This document shows positions 62,478 through 64,000 of a stretch of 64,000 nucleotides of DNA, piece by piece. A model generated the notes under the pieces. It searched no databases and was not told where the DNA came from. It saw only the letters and a list, made by a program, of their open reading frames with translations. Position numbers and translations under genes: made by a program. How positions within the stretch are numbered: the stretch's first letter is position 1; each line of letters starts with the position of its first letter. The stretch is from Nematopogon swammerdamellus (Eukaryota; Arthropoda; Insecta; Lepidoptera; Adelidae). The stretch covers positions 4,833,761 through 4,897,760 of the forward strand of contig OX336351.1 in the NCBI GenBank assembly GCA_946902875.1. Direction: 5' to 3'.

Positions 62478-62845
62478 TGTGTTCATAATTCTTAATTCTG
62501 TGCGGGGTCGGTACCTACTTAATAAGAATAGTCCCACTGCATCTCTCCCCGTGCATGTCCTAAAAGGCGACTAAGGGATAATGACAAGATGCCGTGCATA
62601 AGGGCGACAGGCTAGCCACCTCTCACCTTGGCGCGATCTTTCCACCGAGTCATGCAGCAGGCGGGCCTTCGTGCCTTACTTGCTGCCTGATAGTTGTCTT
62701 GTTCGAATGCTTTGCTAAACGTGGTGGTCGGTGTTATGCTGTAATTTACCAGAGTACTTGCAGCACAACACCGATTACTCTGCTCACCCCGATTGTCGAG
62801 ATACGGCGTATGGTGTGTATTGTGTGTGTATTTTTTCATAATTTA
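62478..62845 (+). mobile_element. SINE-C, full length with head
   Basis: GTGCGGGGTCGGTACCTACT, GTCCTAAAAGGCGACTAAGG, GCCTTCGTGCCTTACTTGCT, TTGCAGCACAACACCGATTA, ATTGTCGAGATACGGCGTAT and a GT-rich end. Confidence 0.85.
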
Positions 62846-63280
62846 ACAAAACTGTAAAAAAAAAAACCAAAATCCAGTTTAATTCCCTGCGCACCCTTCG
62901 GAAGGGTCACGACAGCGATCCCTTTTCCTAAAATGCGCTAACTCAATCTGTTCCTTGTTTTATATGCATGATATGGAATAACTTGCCCAGTCGGCGACTG
63001 TGCCGCTGTTGATACTAAAGATTTCTCTGAAATGGAGAATATTTTTGAAACTTCAGCATAAACTTCAAACAGGACTCACGTTCTCTCTCACAAACACTCA
63101 CACCCGCCCTCGCTCCTACACACACACAGACGCGCACACCCTCTCTCACACAATCACACACCCTCTCCTTCTAGTTCCGTCTTGTACATACATAGATATG
63201 TATCTCATTGGTTCTTTCTATGCAAGAGGAAACAAACGTTTGTTCTATTTTCTATTTCTTACTTTGTGTTGTTTTTTAGG
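62846..63280. other. Unassigned segment with CA-rich run
   Basis: Low-complexity CTCACA / CACACA sequence at 63085-63170. The 115-codon frame at 63000-63347 runs through it into a SINE and is not a gene. Confidence 0.4.
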
Positions 63281-63655
63281 TTTTTTTTTTATGGATACTG
63301 ACACGGTTGGCTACATCACCTACAACATCCGTGATGTCAGCCCATAACAACGGGTGAACTAGGTGCCATTTCAGTGCTTCCCTTCCATCGTGCCGGCTAC
63401 ACTGAACTGGACGGAAAACACAAACATTGCCGTTTCGACCGACGTTTCATTCAGTGCGGTGGTATCAACCCGGGCGGGTTGAACCCTACCACCGAGTAAG
63501 GTAAGAAGGGAAGGGACCTACAGTTTTACGTGGAATCCGAACCACGGTCACTCAAATGGTCGAGCGGTCACCCATCCAAGTACTGACCGCGCCCAGCGTT
63601 GCTTAACATTTAATAGCGACAGTCGACTGTCTGCACCACTGAGCTATCGAGGCTG
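63281..63655 (-). mobile_element. SINE-A, full length
   Basis: Minus strand: CAGCCTCGATAGCTCAGTGG, 5S-like TTAAGCAACGCTGGGCGCGG then TCAGTACTTGGATGGGTGAC, B box, central domain and A-tail. Confidence 0.85.
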
Positions 63656-63683
63656 ACATCGTTGGCTCTCATTTTGTTTTGAA

Positions 63684-63850
63684 CCCCCGACTCAAAAGGA
63701 GGGGTCTTACAAGTTTGACTGTTTGTCTATGTGTATGCCTGTGGCAACGTAGCTCCCAAACGGATGGGCCGAATTGGATGCGGTTTTTTTTATTAGAAAG
63801 CTGGGTTAACCTGGATGTTTCTTAACTATATTTGATAAAAATCAGGTCAG
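63684..63850 (+). mobile_element. ACCCCCGACG-family element, 5' part
   Basis: ACCCCCGACTCAAAAGGAGG, GTCTTACAAGTTTGAC, GTAGCTCCCAAACGGATGGG and GGATGCGGTTTTTTTTATTA. Matches 8863-9000. No palindrome is present before the window ends. Confidence 0.65.
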
Positions 63851-64000
63851 CCGATTCGAAGATCGTCGGCACTTATCCTAATTGGTGAACGGATATGTGG
63901 TGTAAAATGGAAATTTATTACACTTTCGTTCGTAATTAAATGAATATTAAAACCAAAGAAATTTATGTATCCTTGTAACTTGAACATGAAACTTGTATCC

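Overview
This window looks like intergenic or intronic DNA from an insect, most likely a moth or butterfly. I infer Lepidoptera from three things: short non-autonomous elements ending in the GCGAGCGAAGCCGCGGGC hairpin followed by CTAGT (the Helitron-like ends that are abundant in Lepidoptera), a TTAGG-type telomere-like run, and Lepidoptera-style SINE and LINE tails. I found no intact host protein-coding gene, rRNA gene, functional tRNA gene or CRISPR array. The longest open frames are either retroelement relics or frames opened by satellites and low-complexity DNA. I use the following labels, all assigned from the sequence alone.

SINEs. SINE-A has a head with tRNA-like A and B boxes around a segment resembling the 3' half of 5S rRNA, then a body and an A-tail. 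SINE-B has the same body and tail but an unrelated head beginning ACCGTGTGGGGCCGG. SINE-C carries that same ACCGTGTGG head on a different body. SINE-D has an ordinary tRNA-like head and shares a central domain (ACTAGGTGGTAG ... TACCACCGCACTG) with SINE-A and SINE-B.

LINE relics, nearly all 3' ends of reverse-transcriptase ORFs: L-alpha (WN-LP-SVFP motif), L-beta (GRHGI-NP motif), L-gamma (WFGHV ... TYLDQIG), L-delta (RWDDDIKYV ... GEAYVQQW), and five single copies. There are four Penelope-like element (PLE) relics, at 13.4-14.2, 36.0-36.6, 44.0-44.4 and 46.2 kb. Two have recognisable GIY-YIG endonuclease sequence, and all have hammerhead-ribozyme-like sequence at the 3' end.

DNA elements with clear boundaries: a hAT-type MITE in two copies (106-397 and 37209-37482), each with its own perfect 8-bp target duplication; a 996-bp TTAA-flanked element (51422-52417); an 886-bp TA-flanked element (519-1404); and several foldback hairpins (14.9, 29.1, 34.4, 45.8, 50.1 kb). 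Satellites include a 73-bp array (7.8-8.3 kb), a large inverted array of 68-bp units closed at both ends by Helitron-like termini (48.5-49.9 kb), a degenerate dimeric array (35.1-35.6 kb) and long microsatellites.

Layout: 0-13 kb holds MITEs, SINEs and LINE ends; 13-24 kb is a nested LINE/PLE/SINE cluster; 24-35 kb has a Jockey-like relic and foldbacks; 35-47 kb holds the PLE relics and scattered SINEs; 47-53 kb holds satellites and Helitron-like and piggyBac-like elements; 53-64 kb is SINE-rich. The best candidate host sequence is non-repetitive, GC-rich DNA at about 2.76-3.2, 7.1-7.4, 28.2-28.7, 60.0-60.4 and 61.45-61.72 kb. The last of these resembles a promoter plus non-coding first exon ending in a good splice donor.

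All family assignments come from reading motifs by eye; no database was searched.
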